In this document: in pieces, positions 1 to 12,225 of the stretch
How positions within the stretch are numbered: the stretch's first letter is position 1
Layout: the number at the start of each line of letters is the position of its first letter
Assembly: GCF_016127315.1 (NCBI RefSeq)
Contig: NZ_CP065997.1
Span: forward strand, 2,666,001 to 2,730,000
Direction: 5' to 3'
Length of the DNA: 64,000 nt
From: Achromobacter deleyi
GTDB lineage: Bacteria > Pseudomonadota > Gammaproteobacteria > Burkholderiales > Burkholderiaceae_B
The notes under the pieces: generated by a model
The model's database searches: none
What the model was told of the DNA's origin: nothing
What the model saw: the letters and a program-made list of their open reading frames with translations, nothing else
Program-made: the position numbers and the translations under genes

Positions 1-482
1 ACCCGCTCCAGGTCGAACACGCCCTGTTCGGCCGCGCGCAGCGCATGCGGGTTGATGTCGGTCGCGTAGATCAGGGCGCGGTCCAGCAGGCCTTCCTCGT
101 GCAGCAGGATGGCGAGCGAATAGACTTCCTCGCCGGCGCTGCAGCCGGCCACCCACACCTTGATCGAAGGGTAGGTGCGCAGGATCGGCACCACTTCGCG
201 GCGCAGCGCCAGGAAGTAGCTGGGGTCGCGGAACATGTCGCTGACCTGCACTGTCAGGAATTGCAGCAGGCCGGTGAACACCGAGGGCTCGTGCAGCACG
301 CGGTCCTGCAGCTGCGACAGGGTCTTGCAGCTGAAGTGCGACAGCGCGCTCTGCAGGCGGCGCTTGAGCGAGGCCTGCGCATAGGCGCGGAAATCGTAGT
401 GGTACTGGTGGTAGATCGCGTCGAGCAGCAGCCGCTGCTCGATATCCTCGGTATGCGCCTTGTTCGGTGGGGACTGGGGCAT
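1..482 (-). CDS. cheR: CheR-type chemotaxis protein methyltransferase (C-terminal part outside the window)
   Basis: SAM-dependent glutamate methyltransferase of the CheR family; such enzymes methylate chemoreceptors or, in hybrid systems like this one, partner proteins of a sensor kinase. The visible 160 codons begin MPQSPPNKAHTED and contain the all-alpha N-terminal subdomain with the FRDPSYF segment, then the SAM-binding motif VWVAGCSAGEEVYSLAI, the classical CheR signature. The gene runs off the left edge, so its end is unseen. It starts 15 bases after the stop of the hybrid histidine kinase and is very probably co-transcribed with it. A cheB gene often follows in such clusters, but it would lie outside the window. 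Family assignment is firm; the methylated target is unknown. Confidence 0.9.
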   Translation of the reverse strand, partial: MPQSPPNKAHTEDIEQRLLLDAIYHQYHYDFRAYAQASLKRRLQSALSHFSCKTLSQLQDRVLHEPSVFTGLLQFLTVQVSDMFRDPSYFLALRREVVPILRTYPSIKVWVAGCSAGEEVYSLAILLHEEGLLDRALIYATDINPHALRAAEQGVFDLER

Positions 483-497
483 GGTCGCGGGGCCGCG

Positions 498-3911
<3,414 letters not shown>

Positions 3912-4154
3912 GAGAACGGTTTACGGTTCAGAGGAAAGGGCGGCGCGCGGGGCGGGGGACGGCGTGGACGATTATAGGGATGCGTTCTGGTCCCCGCCGC
4001 CAGGCCAAACCGGGGAAATATACAGGGGTATGGGGCGTTCGTTTCGCCCGGATACAATTACTTCACACATGAAGAGCCCGCATGTCCTAGGATTCGGCCT
4101 CTCCCCCAAATCTGTTTTGCCCGCCGGCGTCTTGAATGCATGGCACCGACAACC

Positions 4155-4589
4155 ATGACGAAAATCCTTTTGGTCGACGATCAGCCCGTGCTGGTCGCCC
4201 TGATGAGCGAATTCCTGAGCGGCGAAGGCTATGACGTCACGACGCACACGGACGGCTTGACCGCGCTGCGGCAAATGCTCGAAGTGCGGCCGGATCTGGT
4301 CATCACCGACTTTTCCATGCCCGGCATGGACGGCGGCGCCCTGCTGACCGCCATGCGCGAGAACGCCTACCTGGGCGACACGCCGGTGCTGGTGCTGAGC
4401 GGCCGTCCGGAATCCGAGATCGCCGCGGCCTGCGAAGGGCGCGCCACCCTGATGCGCAAGCCCGCCGAGCCGCACGACGTGCTGGCGGTCGTTCGTCGCC
4501 TGGCGCCGATGCCTGCGCGGCGACCGCGCGCCGACGCGCCGGTCCTTGCGGCGGGCGAGGCCCGCGAACTGGCCGCCCTGGCTGCGTAG
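4155..4589 (+). CDS. Stand-alone receiver-domain response regulator
   Basis: A 144-residue protein made of one CheY-like receiver domain: the acidic pair in LLVDDQP, the phospho-acceptor Asp in VITDFSMPGMDG, the conserved Ser in LVLSGRP and the Lys in LMRKPAEP are all present. After the receiver there is only a short Arg/Ala-rich tail and no DNA-binding output, so it probably works by protein contact or in a phosphorelay. It is divergent from the hybrid kinase with about 240 bases between them, which makes the kinase the natural partner (inference). The ATG at 4155 starts directly with the receiver fold; an in-frame ATG at 4140 would add five residues, and neither start has a clear ribosome binding site. 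Confidence 0.85.
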   Translation: MTKILLVDDQPVLVALMSEFLSGEGYDVTTHTDGLTALRQMLEVRPDLVITDFSMPGMDGGALLTAMRENAYLGDTPVLVLSGRPESEIAAACEGRATLMRKPAEPHDVLAVVRRLAPMPARRPRADAPVLAAGEARELAALAA

Positions 4590-4668
4590 AGACGCTTCAC
4601 TGCGTGCAGCCCCGGGCCCGGCCCGCGCGCGCACGGAATCACATCGACGACAGGGCCGGCAAGCGGCC

Positions 4669-5379
4669 TCAGCGCGCCCCGGCGGCCAGCAGCAGCTGCG
4701 TCGTCGCCGCCTGCCCGCGCTGGCGCGCGTGCCACAGCGGGCTGCGGCCATCGCCGTCGGCCAGGTTCACATCGGCCCCGCCCGCGATCAGCAGCGCGAC
4801 GACGGCCTGGTGGTCCGGCCCGCCGTCGCTCAGGATGATGGCCTCCAGCAGGCCCGTCCAGCCCAGTCGGTTGACATGGTTCGGATCGACGCCGGCCGCA
4901 AGCAGCATGCGCACGGTCTCGATCAGGCCGCGTTCGCAGGCGGGGATCAGTGCGGTGCCGCCGTAGCGGTTGGTGCTGCGCAGGTCGGCGCCATGGCGCA
5001 GCGTCCGCGCCAGGATGCCGTTGTGGCCGCGCGCGCCGGCGTACAGGTAGGCGCTGTCCTGCATGGCGTTCTTGGCGTTGACGTCGGCGCCGGCCTCGAT
5101 GAGCGCCGTGGCGGCCGCCTCAGCATTGGCCAGCGTGGCGCGCAGCAGGGGCGTGTTGCCGTCGGCGTCGCGCGCTTCCCGCGGCGCGCCCTCGGCCAGC
5201 AGGGCCTGGACCCGGGCGGCGTCGCCGTCGCCGGCGGCCCGCAGCAGGGCGGCCCCCGCCTCGGTGGTGTTGGGACTGGCGGCGCCTACGCCGGTCGCAC
5301 CTACGCCGGTCGCACCGCCCTCCGCGACCATGAGCAGGGTGGCGGCCAGGAATGCGCGCCAGGAACGGATGATGGACAT
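4669..5379 (-). CDS. Exported ankyrin-repeat protein
   Basis: 236 residues: a signal-peptide-like start (MSIIRSWRAFLAATLLMVAEG), a low-complexity linker with GATGV twice, then about five ankyrin repeats recognisable by the GADVN.K, G.TAL..A...G, GVDPNHVN and GGADVNLADGDGRSPL signatures. Ankyrin repeats bind other proteins; no catalytic domain is present. Small periplasmic ankyrin proteins are common in proteobacteria, sometimes beside catalase genes, but no such neighbour is present here. Monocistronic: convergent with the receiver gene on its 3' side and divergent from a LysR gene on its 5' side. Partner and role unknown. Confidence 0.85.
   Translation of the reverse strand: MSIIRSWRAFLAATLLMVAEGGATGVGATGVGAASPNTTEAGAALLRAAGDGDAARVQALLAEGAPREARDADGNTPLLRATLANAEAAATALIEAGADVNAKNAMQDSAYLYAGARGHNGILARTLRHGADLRSTNRYGGTALIPACERGLIETVRMLLAAGVDPNHVNRLGWTGLLEAIILSDGGPDHQAVVALLIAGGADVNLADGDGRSPLWHARQRGQAATTQLLLAAGAR
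5285..5314. repeat. Perfect 15-bp tandem duplication inside the ankyrin gene
   Basis: The unit cctacgccggtcgca occurs twice in direct succession and encodes GATGV twice in the linker just after the signal peptide. Because 15 is a multiple of three, gain or loss of a unit would keep the frame, so the linker length may vary between strains. Confidence 0.8.
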
Positions 5380-5509
5380 GCGTCGAGCCTCCTTGTCTTG
5401 GAACGGGATACCCCCCGACTATGCCGCCATGGCCCGGCACGGTCCGCCTGTTTGGCGAATGCCGCCGATCCCTGCAGAATCCCAGGATTCCCTTCTATCC
5501 GTTTCCGCC

Positions 5510-6418
5510 ATGGACACCTTCAACTACATGCGCGCCTTCCGGCGCATCGTGGAACTGGGCAGCCTCGCCAAGGCGGCCGAGGACCTGGACCTGTCATCCG
5601 CCGGTCTCAGCAAGCAGCTGCGCACGCTGGAGGCCCACCTGGGCGCGGTGCTTCTCCAGCGCACCACCCGCAAGATGAGCCTGACCGACACCGGCGCCGC
5701 CTACTACGCCGAATGCTGCCGCCTGCTCGATGAACTCGACACCCTGGAGAAATCCATCAGGCAGCAGGCCGGGCGCGTCGCCGGGCGGCTGCGCGTGAAC
5801 GCGCCGGTGTCTTTCGCGTTGAGCGTGTTGTCGCCGCTGCTGGCGCGCTTCCTGCGGCTGTACCCGGAGCTGCGGCTGGACCTGGCCATGGAGGACCGGC
5901 TGGTCGACGCCGTGGGCCAGGGGTTCGACGTGTCGATCCGCCTGCGGGCGCAACTGGACGATTCCTCGTTGATAGCGCGCCGGCTGGCGTCGCTGACCCA
6001 GGTGCTGTGCGCGGCGCCGTCGTATCTCGACCGTCGCGGCCGGCCCGACAGCGTGGACGCGTTGCGCACGCATGACCTGCTCAGCTATAGCCTGGCCGAC
6101 AGCCCCGGCCCGGTTCCGGACGACGACGCCGGGCAGCCGGCTGACCCGTTCGGCGGCCCGGCGCGGGTCCAGGCCAACAACAGCCTGATGCTGCGCGACC
6201 TGCTGGAGGCCGGCCTGGGAATCGGCGCGTTGCCGTCCTTCCTGGCCGCGCCCGCCATCGCCGCGGGCCGGCTGGCGCAGGTGCTGCCGGAGCTGCCCGG
6301 CGCGCCGCGCCAGGTCTACGCGGTGTATCCGACCAGCCGCCACCTGCAACCCAAGGTCAAGGCCTTCGTGGATTTCCTGGCCGAGCATCTGCCCGCCGCC
6401 ATGCGCGGCGATTGCTGA
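5510..6418 (+). CDS. LysR-family transcriptional regulator
   Basis: 302 residues. The N-terminal winged helix (residues about 5-60, with SLAKAAEDLDLSSAGLSKQLRTLE and the RTTRKMSLT wing) is followed by a periplasmic-binding-protein-like effector domain about 90-290. The closest recognisable subgroup is the CrgA/DsdC-like LysR set with the RLRVNAPVSF junction. The open frame extends upstream past this point, but homology to the family begins at this ATG and the upstream part runs over the promoter of the divergent ankyrin gene. The downstream cyclase-family gene starts 94 bases after its stop, on the same strand; regulation of that gene is possible but not shown. Confidence 0.9.
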   Translation: MDTFNYMRAFRRIVELGSLAKAAEDLDLSSAGLSKQLRTLEAHLGAVLLQRTTRKMSLTDTGAAYYAECCRLLDELDTLEKSIRQQAGRVAGRLRVNAPVSFALSVLSPLLARFLRLYPELRLDLAMEDRLVDAVGQGFDVSIRLRAQLDDSSLIARRLASLTQVLCAAPSYLDRRGRPDSVDALRTHDLLSYSLADSPGPVPDDDAGQPADPFGGPARVQANNSLMLRDLLEAGLGIGALPSFLAAPAIAAGRLAQVLPELPGAPRQVYAVYPTSRHLQPKVKAFVDFLAEHLPAAMRGDC

Positions 6419-6512
6419 CGCCCAGCGAATAATGTCCTGCCGGCGGCCACCTTACTGGCGCGCCGTTCCCTCCGTAAGCTGGCGTCCATTGAAACCACGC
6501 ACAAGGTGCATC

Positions 6513-7526
6513 ATGTCGCTGTCTTACACCCGCAAACTGCTCGGCCTGGCGCTGGCCGCCGCCCTCGCCGGCAACGCTTTCGCGCATGGGGCGCCGTCGC
6601 GCGCCCCGGCGTCCGGGCAGGAGGTGGGCATCAGCCCCTGGGGGCCCGACGACGAGATCGGCCGCCTGAACCTGATCACGCCCGAATCGCGCGCCGCGAT
6701 CATGTCGCGCGTGGCCGGCGGCAAGGTCTACGACCTGGCCACGGAATACTACGTGGGCATGCCGAGCTGGCAGGACGCGGGCGATCCGCGCTACCAGTTC
6801 TGGATGACGCACACGCCGCGCGGCACCGAGGTCGACGACCCGATGGGCGTGGGCAAGGACATGAACGCCACGCGCAGCTACACCGGCACCGCGTTCTCGA
6901 TGTACAGCCACACCGGCACGCACATCGATGCGCTCAACCATTTCGGCATCCACGGCAAGGTCTGGAACGGCTTTCGCGCCGACGAGCATCTGGGCGACCG
7001 CGGCTGGCGCCGCACCGGCATCGAGAAATTCCCGCCGCTGGTGGCGCGCGGCGTGCTGATCGACGTGGCCGCGCTCAAGGGCGTGGACATGCTGCCCGAT
7101 TCGTACCGCATCACCCGCCAGGACCTGAAGGCGGCGCTGGCGCGCCAGAAGACCGCGTTGCAGCAGGGCGACATCGTGCTGATCCGCACCGGCCGCATGA
7201 AGCTGTACGACGATCCGGCCGCCTACATGGCCAAGCCGCCCGGCATGGGGCTGGACGCGGCCCGCTATCTGGTGGAGGAGGGCGGCGCCATGATCCTGGG
7301 GGCCGACAATCTCAGCTTCGAGACCTTCCCGTCCGAGGTGGCCGATGACTACGTGCCGCTGCATACGTATCTGCTGGCGCAGCAGGGCGTGCCGATCATC
7401 GAGCTGGCCGCGCTGGACGAGTTGTCGCGCGACCAGGTCTATGAATTCGCCTTCATCGGCGGCCCGCTGAAGATCCGCGGCGGCGACGCGGCGCCGCTGC
7501 GCCCGGTGGCGATGCCGTTGCGCTGA
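6513..7526 (+). CDS. Exported cyclase-family (kynurenine formamidase-like) metal hydrolase
   Basis: 337 residues with an N-terminal signal peptide (LLGLALAAALAGNAFAHG). The body is a cyclase/KynB-type fold: the HTGTHIDALNHF motif carries the metal-binding His and Asp residues typical of the family, and GADNLSFE and PIIELAALDEL follow. Family members hydrolyse amides or lactones such as N-formylkynurenine; the longer exported members of this kind are uncharacterised, and the substrate here is unknown. The ATG at 6513 is chosen because it begins the signal peptide; the longer reading frame from 6432 has no signal sequence. Same strand as the LysR gene upstream; convergent with the molybdoenzyme gene. 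Confidence 0.85.
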   Translation: MSLSYTRKLLGLALAAALAGNAFAHGAPSRAPASGQEVGISPWGPDDEIGRLNLITPESRAAIMSRVAGGKVYDLATEYYVGMPSWQDAGDPRYQFWMTHTPRGTEVDDPMGVGKDMNATRSYTGTAFSMYSHTGTHIDALNHFGIHGKVWNGFRADEHLGDRGWRRTGIEKFPPLVARGVLIDVAALKGVDMLPDSYRITRQDLKAALARQKTALQQGDIVLIRTGRMKLYDDPAAYMAKPPGMGLDAARYLVEEGGAMILGADNLSFETFPSEVADDYVPLHTYLLAQQGVPIIELAALDELSRDQVYEFAFIGGPLKIRGGDAAPLRPVAMPLR

Positions 7527-7571
7527 GGCGGCCACGCCGCCCCGCCTGCGCCTGCGGCCGCGCCGCCCGGC

Positions 7572-9917
7572 CTATGCCTTCGTCCGGGAGGGTTCGCCGT
7601 GCTGCGGGCGATCGAACGCGCGCATCGGCGGCAGGACGCCGCCGTAGCGCTCGACCTGCACCGCCGTCAGTTGGCCGCTGCAACCCTGCGCCAGCGACGA
7701 GGTGCCGACGTCGCGCGTCAGGATGTTGGGATTGCCGTGGCCGCACAGCGTCACCTCGCCGCGCTCGTCCCGCACCGGGTCGTACCAGGCGCCGGTGGGC
7801 AGCTGCGCCACGCCGGGCATGATGGCCTCGCTCAGCGTGGCGCTGGCCAGGCAGGCGCCGCGCTCGTTGAACAGCCGCACGATGTCGCCCTCGGCGATGC
7901 CGCGGGCGGCGGCGTCATCGGGATGCAGGGTGCACACCTCGCGGCCCTGGCGCTTCTGTGACGCACTGTGGGCGCCGAAATCCAGCTGGCTGTGCAGGCG
8001 GGTGGCGGGCTGGTTGGCGACCAGGAACAGCGGATGCGCCGGCGTCGGCGCGTCCTGTGGCGCCAGCCAGGCCGGATGGCCGGGGCAATCGGGGTAGCCG
8101 AAGCCGGCCACGGTCGGCGAGCTGATCTGGACCTTGCCGCTGGGCGTGGGCAGCGGCTTGCCGGCGGGATCGTCGCGGAACGCGCGCAGGATGCCGCCGT
8201 CGTCGTCCTGCTGCGGCAGCGTCCATTCGCCGCGCGTCCAGAACTGGTCGAAGTCCGGCGCCTCCAGGCCTTTTTCCTCGAGGGCCGCGCGGGTTCTTTC
8301 ATACAGGTGGCGCAGCCATTCGCCGCTGCTGCGGCCTTCGGTGAAGGCCTCGCGCGCGCCCAGCCGTTCGGCCAGGTCGGCGAAGATGTCGTAGTCGTCG
8401 CGCGCCAGGCCGTTGGGGGCGGCGATGCGGTGCATGGCCACCAGCAGCGGGTCGGTGGGCGCGCCGCCGATGTCCTCGCGTTCCAGCGTCATCGTGCAGG
8501 GCAGCACGATGTCGGCGTGGCGCGCGGTGGCGGTCCAGCCGATCTCGTGGACCACGAAGGTGTCGAGCGTGGCGAAGGCGCGCGACAGGCGCTTGAGGTC
8601 CTGGTGATGGTGGAACGGGTTGCCGCCCGCCCAATAGGCCAGGCGGATGTGCGGGTAGTCCATGCGCTTGCCGTTGTAGTCGAACGGCTCGCCAGGGTGC
8701 AGCAGCATGTCGGCGATGCGCGCCACGGGGATGAAGGCCTTGACGCCATTCACGCCCTGCGGCAACGACGCCACCGGCACCGCGTTGCTGCGCTTGCCGT
8801 AGTGCGCCAGCGTGCCGAGCGCGTAGGCGTAGCCGCCGCCCGGCAATCCCAGCTGCCCCAGCGCCGCGGCCAGCACCGCGCCCATCCAGACCGGCTGTTC
8901 GCCATGTTCGGCGCGTTGCAGCGAATGCGCCACGGTCACCAGCACGCGCTTGCCCGGCAGCAGACGCGCGATCCGCGCGATGTCCGTGGCCGGCACGCCG
9001 CAGATCGGCGCGGCCCAGGCCGGATCCTTGGCCTGGCCGTCCGCGCGGCCCATCAGGTAGTCCTCGAAGCCATCCCAGCCTTCGCAGAAGTCGCGCAGGA
9101 ACGCCTGGTCGTGCCAGTCATTGGCCACCAGCTCGTGCACCAACGCCAGCATCAGCGCCACGTCGGTGCCGGGCACGGCGCGCACCCACTGCGCCATCGC
9201 GTCCGCCGGCAGGTCGGAGGCCAGCGGACTGATGTTCAGGAAGCGGCAGCCGCGCCGCGCGGCCTGGCGCATCGAGTCGCGCTCGATGTGCCGGCTGATG
9301 CCGCCGCTGGCCACGCGCGAGTTCTTCAGCGCCATGCCGCCGAAGGCCAGCACCACGTCGGTGTGCGCCACGATCTGTTCCCAGGTGACGTTGCGGCGCG
9401 CCACGTCGTCCATGCTGCCCAGAATGTGCGGCAGGATCACGGCCGAGGCGCCCGCGCTGTAGCTGTTTACCGAACGCACGTAGCCGCCCAGCGCCGTGTT
9501 CAGAAAGCGGTGCACCTGGCTCTGCGCGTGATGGAAGCGGCCCGCGCTGGACCAGCCGTACGAGCCGCCGAACACCGCCTGCGGGCCGTGCTGGTCGCGC
9601 ACCCGGCGCAGTTCGGCGGCCAGCAGGTCCAGCGCGTCGTCCCAGCCGAGCGGCACGTAATCGTCGCGTCCCCGGCGCGTATCCGGACCCGGCCCGCGTT
9701 CCAGCCAGCCGCGCCGCACCATCGGCGTGGTGACGCGCGCCGGATGGTCGAGCGCGTTGGTGAAGTTCTGGATCAGCGGGTTGGGGTCGGGATCGCCCGG
9801 ATGCGGCCGCACGTCGAGCGCGCCGTCTATCCAGGCGGCCGAGAACACGCCCCAGTGCGCGCTATGGGACAGGCGGCCGCTGTCGGGACGGGGCGGGCGG
9901 GAAGAGGCGTCGATCAT
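7572..9917 (-). CDS. BisC/TorA-type molybdopterin oxidoreductase (S- or N-oxide reductase)
   Basis: 781 residues, the length of E. coli biotin sulfoxide reductase. The start HSAHWGVFSAAW, the SYGWSSAGRFHHAQ segment with the presumed Mo-ligating serine at residue 124, and the C-terminal molydopterin-dinucleotide-binding domain (HPLFLVANQPATRLHSQLD) place it in the DMSO reductase family, subgroup BisC/TorZ. There is no twin-arginine signal and no N-terminal Fe-S cysteine motif, so it should be cytoplasmic and use a soluble donor. The longer open frame upstream lies on the rhodanese gene; the ATG at 9917 starts 7 bases after that gene ends. Last gene of the six-gene leftward operon. Family members reduce biotin, methionine or dimethyl sulfoxide or N-oxides; its role here could be reducing an S-oxide of the catabolic substrate (inference). 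Confidence 0.88.
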   Translation of the reverse strand: MIDASSRPPRPDSGRLSHSAHWGVFSAAWIDGALDVRPHPGDPDPNPLIQNFTNALDHPARVTTPMVRRGWLERGPGPDTRRGRDDYVPLGWDDALDLLAAELRRVRDQHGPQAVFGGSYGWSSAGRFHHAQSQVHRFLNTALGGYVRSVNSYSAGASAVILPHILGSMDDVARRNVTWEQIVAHTDVVLAFGGMALKNSRVASGGISRHIERDSMRQAARRGCRFLNISPLASDLPADAMAQWVRAVPGTDVALMLALVHELVANDWHDQAFLRDFCEGWDGFEDYLMGRADGQAKDPAWAAPICGVPATDIARIARLLPGKRVLVTVAHSLQRAEHGEQPVWMGAVLAAALGQLGLPGGGYAYALGTLAHYGKRSNAVPVASLPQGVNGVKAFIPVARIADMLLHPGEPFDYNGKRMDYPHIRLAYWAGGNPFHHHQDLKRLSRAFATLDTFVVHEIGWTATARHADIVLPCTMTLEREDIGGAPTDPLLVAMHRIAAPNGLARDDYDIFADLAERLGAREAFTEGRSSGEWLRHLYERTRAALEEKGLEAPDFDQFWTRGEWTLPQQDDDGGILRAFRDDPAGKPLPTPSGKVQISSPTVAGFGYPDCPGHPAWLAPQDAPTPAHPLFLVANQPATRLHSQLDFGAHSASQKRQGREVCTLHPDDAAARGIAEGDIVRLFNERGACLASATLSEAIMPGVAQLPTGAWYDPVRDERGEVTLCGHGNPNILTRDVGTSSLAQGCSGQLTAVQVERYGGVLPPMRAFDRPQHGEPSRTKA

Positions 9918-9924
9918 GGGCGGA

Positions 9925-10788
9925 TCAGGGGTTGGCGCCCGTGGCGACGGGCGCGTCGGGTTGCGCGCTCCATTCGCTCCACGAGCCGGGGTAGAGGGCG
10001 GCGCCGGACAAGCCGGCGATTTCCATGGCCAATAGATTGTGGCACGCGGTGACGCCGGAGCCGCACTGGCACACCACCGCGTCCGGCGCGCGGCCGTCCA
10101 GCTGCGCCAGGAAGGCTTGGCGCAGCGCGGCGGGGGGCAGGAAGCGTCCGTCGGCGCCGAGGTTGTCGCGAAAGAACCGGTTGCGAGCGCCGGGGATGTG
10201 TCCGCCCACCGCGTCCAGGGTTTCGTTCTCGCCCCGGTAGCGGTCGGGGGCGCGCGCGTCCAGCACCCGGCGCGCGTCGGTGGCCAACGCCTGCCGCAGC
10301 TGGGGGTAATCCAGCGTGGGCTGGCGGCCCTCGCCGACGGCCAGGGCGCCCGCCGGGCGCGGCGCCGGCGCATCGGTCGTGAACGGCTGGCCCGCGGCTT
10401 TCCAGGCGCCTTCGCCGCCATCGAGCACCGCCACGGCCTCGTGGCCGATCCAGCGCAGCAGCCACCACAGGCGCGCCGCGTACATGCCGCCGGCATTGTC
10501 GTAGGCGACCACCTGGGTGTCCGCGTTCACGCCCAGCGCCGCCAGGGCTCGCGCCAGCGCGGCGCGGTCGGGCAGCGGGTGGCGGCCGTTGCGGCCGGTC
10601 TTGGGTCCGCTGAGGGTGTCTTCCAGGTGCACGTGGAAGGCGCCCGGCAGGTGGCCGGCATCGTAATGGCGGCGGCCCGCCTGGGGATCCGTCAGCTCGA
10701 AGCCGCAGTCCAGCACCACGATGTCGCGGTGTCGCGGGTCTTGCAGGGCGCGGGCCAGTTCGTCCGCGCTGATCAGGGTGGTGTACAT
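9925..10788 (-). CDS. sseA: Rhodanese / 3-mercaptopyruvate sulfurtransferase
   Basis: 287 residues with two tandem rhodanese domains (about 5-130 and 160-280). The C-terminal domain holds the active-site loop CQCGSGVTAC, with the catalytic cysteine at the first position; the CGSG(V/I)TA loop is that of mercaptopyruvate rather than thiosulfate sulfurtransferases. It moves sulfane sulfur from a donor to a thiol acceptor. No signal peptide, so cytoplasmic. It sits 13 bases after the AhpD-like gene and 7 bases before the molybdoenzyme gene, a tight operon position that suggests a sulfur compound is handled by this pathway (inference). Confidence 0.9.
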   Translation of the reverse strand: MYTTLISADELARALQDPRHRDIVVLDCGFELTDPQAGRRHYDAGHLPGAFHVHLEDTLSGPKTGRNGRHPLPDRAALARALAALGVNADTQVVAYDNAGGMYAARLWWLLRWIGHEAVAVLDGGEGAWKAAGQPFTTDAPAPRPAGALAVGEGRQPTLDYPQLRQALATDARRVLDARAPDRYRGENETLDAVGGHIPGARNRFFRDNLGADGRFLPPAALRQAFLAQLDGRAPDAVVCQCGSGVTACHNLLAMEIAGLSGAALYPGSWSEWSAQPDAPVATGANP

Positions 10789-10801
10789 GCGTGGCTCCCG
10801 C

Positions 10802-11143
10802 TCAACCCTGGCCCGCCGTCAGCGCGTCCATCGCGCGCAACGAATACACGTAGGCGGCGCCCGCGTTCAGGGCGATGGCGGTGCTCAAGGCCTCGCTCAG
10901 CTCCAGTTCCGTCACGCCGGCCTTGCGGGCGGCGTCGGCATGCGCGGCGATGCAGCCGTCGCAGCGCGTGGTGACGGCCACCGCCAGCGCGATCAGCTCG
11001 CGCGTCTTGGCGTCCAGCGTGCCGGTGGCGCCCTGCGCCTGGTTCAGGGCGCGGAACGCGGTCAGCAGCTGCGGGTTGTGCTTGCCCAGGGCCTCGCCGG
11101 CCTTGCGATTGTTGGCGAGGGTGTCGGTCCAGTTCTGCAACAT
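10802..11143 (-). CDS. Carboxymuconolactone decarboxylase / AhpD-like protein
   Basis: 113 residues of the CMD fold. The CDGCIAAH motif gives C61, C64 and H68, the CxxCxxxH set of AhpD-like disulfide reductases, so this is a redox member and not a true gamma-carboxymuconolactone decarboxylase, which lacks the Cys pair. Probable role: disulfide reduction or peroxide protection in the cytoplasm. It follows the Bug receptor gene by 37 bases, has an AGGAGACC ribosome binding site, and precedes the rhodanese gene by 13 bases. Confidence 0.88.
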   Translation of the reverse strand: MLQNWTDTLANNRKAGEALGKHNPQLLTAFRALNQAQGATGTLDAKTRELIALAVAVTTRCDGCIAAHADAARKAGVTELELSEALSTAIALNAGAAYVYSLRAMDALTAGQG

Positions 11144-11180
11144 GGTGGGGTCTCCTGAAAATCGGTTTGGTCGGATCGGG

Positions 11181-12185
11181 TCATTGGCCGATCTGCTTGA
11201 GCAGGTCGGGGGTGGCGGCTTTGCGGTAGTTGGCGATGTCTTCGAGGATGTACTGCCTGAACTGGTCCAGCGGCAGGTCGCGCTCCATCGCGGCGTCCTT
11301 GCGGATCGTGTTCTGCACGGTGGGGTCCGCCAGCGCGCGCGACAGGTGCTCGGACAGCACCTTGAGCACCGCGGGCGGCGTGCCGGCCGGCGCCGCCAGG
11401 CCGTACCACTGCGTCATGGTCATGTCGATGCCGAGCTCCTTGAAGGTCGGCACGTCGGGCAGGATCGGGCTGCGCTGGCGGCCGGTCAGGGCCAGCACGC
11501 GCAACTGGCCCTGCTGCACCTGCGGCACCAGCGGCGAGGCGGTGGCGAAGAACATGTCGATCTGTCCGCCCAGCATGTCGGTGATGGCGGGGCCGGAGCC
11601 CTTGTACGGCACGTGCAGGAGCTTCAGGTGGCCCAGCTCCTTGATGGTCTCCATGCCGATGTGGGCGGCGCCGCCGGTGCCGGTGGAGGCAAAGGTCAGT
11701 TCCTTCTGCCTGGCGGCGTCGATCACTTCGCGCGCCGTCTTGAAATGCGACGGCGTGGCCACGAACAGGCCGTGCGGCGCTTCCAGGATCAGGCCGATCG
11801 GCGCGAAGTCGTCCGGCACCTTGTACGGCAGGCTCTGCGGCTTGAGCGCCGGCGACACGGCCAGGTTGCCGCTCATGGCCAGCAGGATGGTGTAGCCATC
11901 GGGGGCGGCCTTGGCGACCAGGCCGGCGGCGATGTTGCCGCCCGCGCCCGGCCGGTTCTCGACGATCACGGTCTGCCCCAGCGTCTTGCCCATGGCGGTG
12001 GCGACCAGGCGGCCGTAGAGGTCGCCGCCGCCGCCCGGCGGAAAGCCCACCACCAGGGTGATGGGACGCTCGGGAAATGCCGCCTGCGCCTGGCCGCCGG
12101 CCAGCGCGGCCAGGCCCAGTGTCGCGGCGATGGCGGCGCGCCGCCCCAGCCGGCGCATGGCGCCGCTCGCGAAGGAAATGCCCAT
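11181..12185 (-). CDS. Bug/TctC-family periplasmic solute-binding protein
   Basis: 334 residues: an Arg-rich signal peptide ending QAQA, then the family signature FPERPITLVVGFPPGGGGDLYGR, the ENRPGAGGN loop and the HVPYKGSGPAITDMLGGQ segment that line the carboxylate-binding cleft. Bug proteins bind small carboxylates such as citrate, aspartate or aromatic acids for tripartite tricarboxylate transporters; the family is greatly expanded in Bordetella and relatives, mostly as orphans, and no TctA/TctB genes are present here. ATG at 12185 chosen: it begins the signal peptide and has GGAG about 8 bases upstream. Operon position suggests it binds the substrate of the adjacent lyase. Confidence 0.92.
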   Translation of the reverse strand: MGISFASGAMRRLGRRAAIAATLGLAALAGGQAQAAFPERPITLVVGFPPGGGGDLYGRLVATAMGKTLGQTVIVENRPGAGGNIAAGLVAKAAPDGYTILLAMSGNLAVSPALKPQSLPYKVPDDFAPIGLILEAPHGLFVATPSHFKTAREVIDAARQKELTFASTGTGGAAHIGMETIKELGHLKLLHVPYKGSGPAITDMLGGQIDMFFATASPLVPQVQQGQLRVLALTGRQRSPILPDVPTFKELGIDMTMTQWYGLAAPAGTPPAVLKVLSEHLSRALADPTVQNTIRKDAAMERDLPLDQFRQYILEDIANYRKAATPDLLKQIGQ

Positions 12186-12225
12186 GGTGTTTGTCTCCTG
12201 TGTATTTTTTATCAGGGGGGAACCG

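Noticed and set aside
7527..7541. Short hairpin (ggcggc/gccgcc) as a terminator after the cyclase gene
   Set aside because: Six-base arms with no T-tract are expected by chance in DNA this GC-rich.
10802..11143. True gamma-carboxymuconolactone decarboxylase of protocatechuate catabolism
   Set aside because: The CxxCxxxH motif marks the AhpD-like redox subgroup, and no other pca gene is present.
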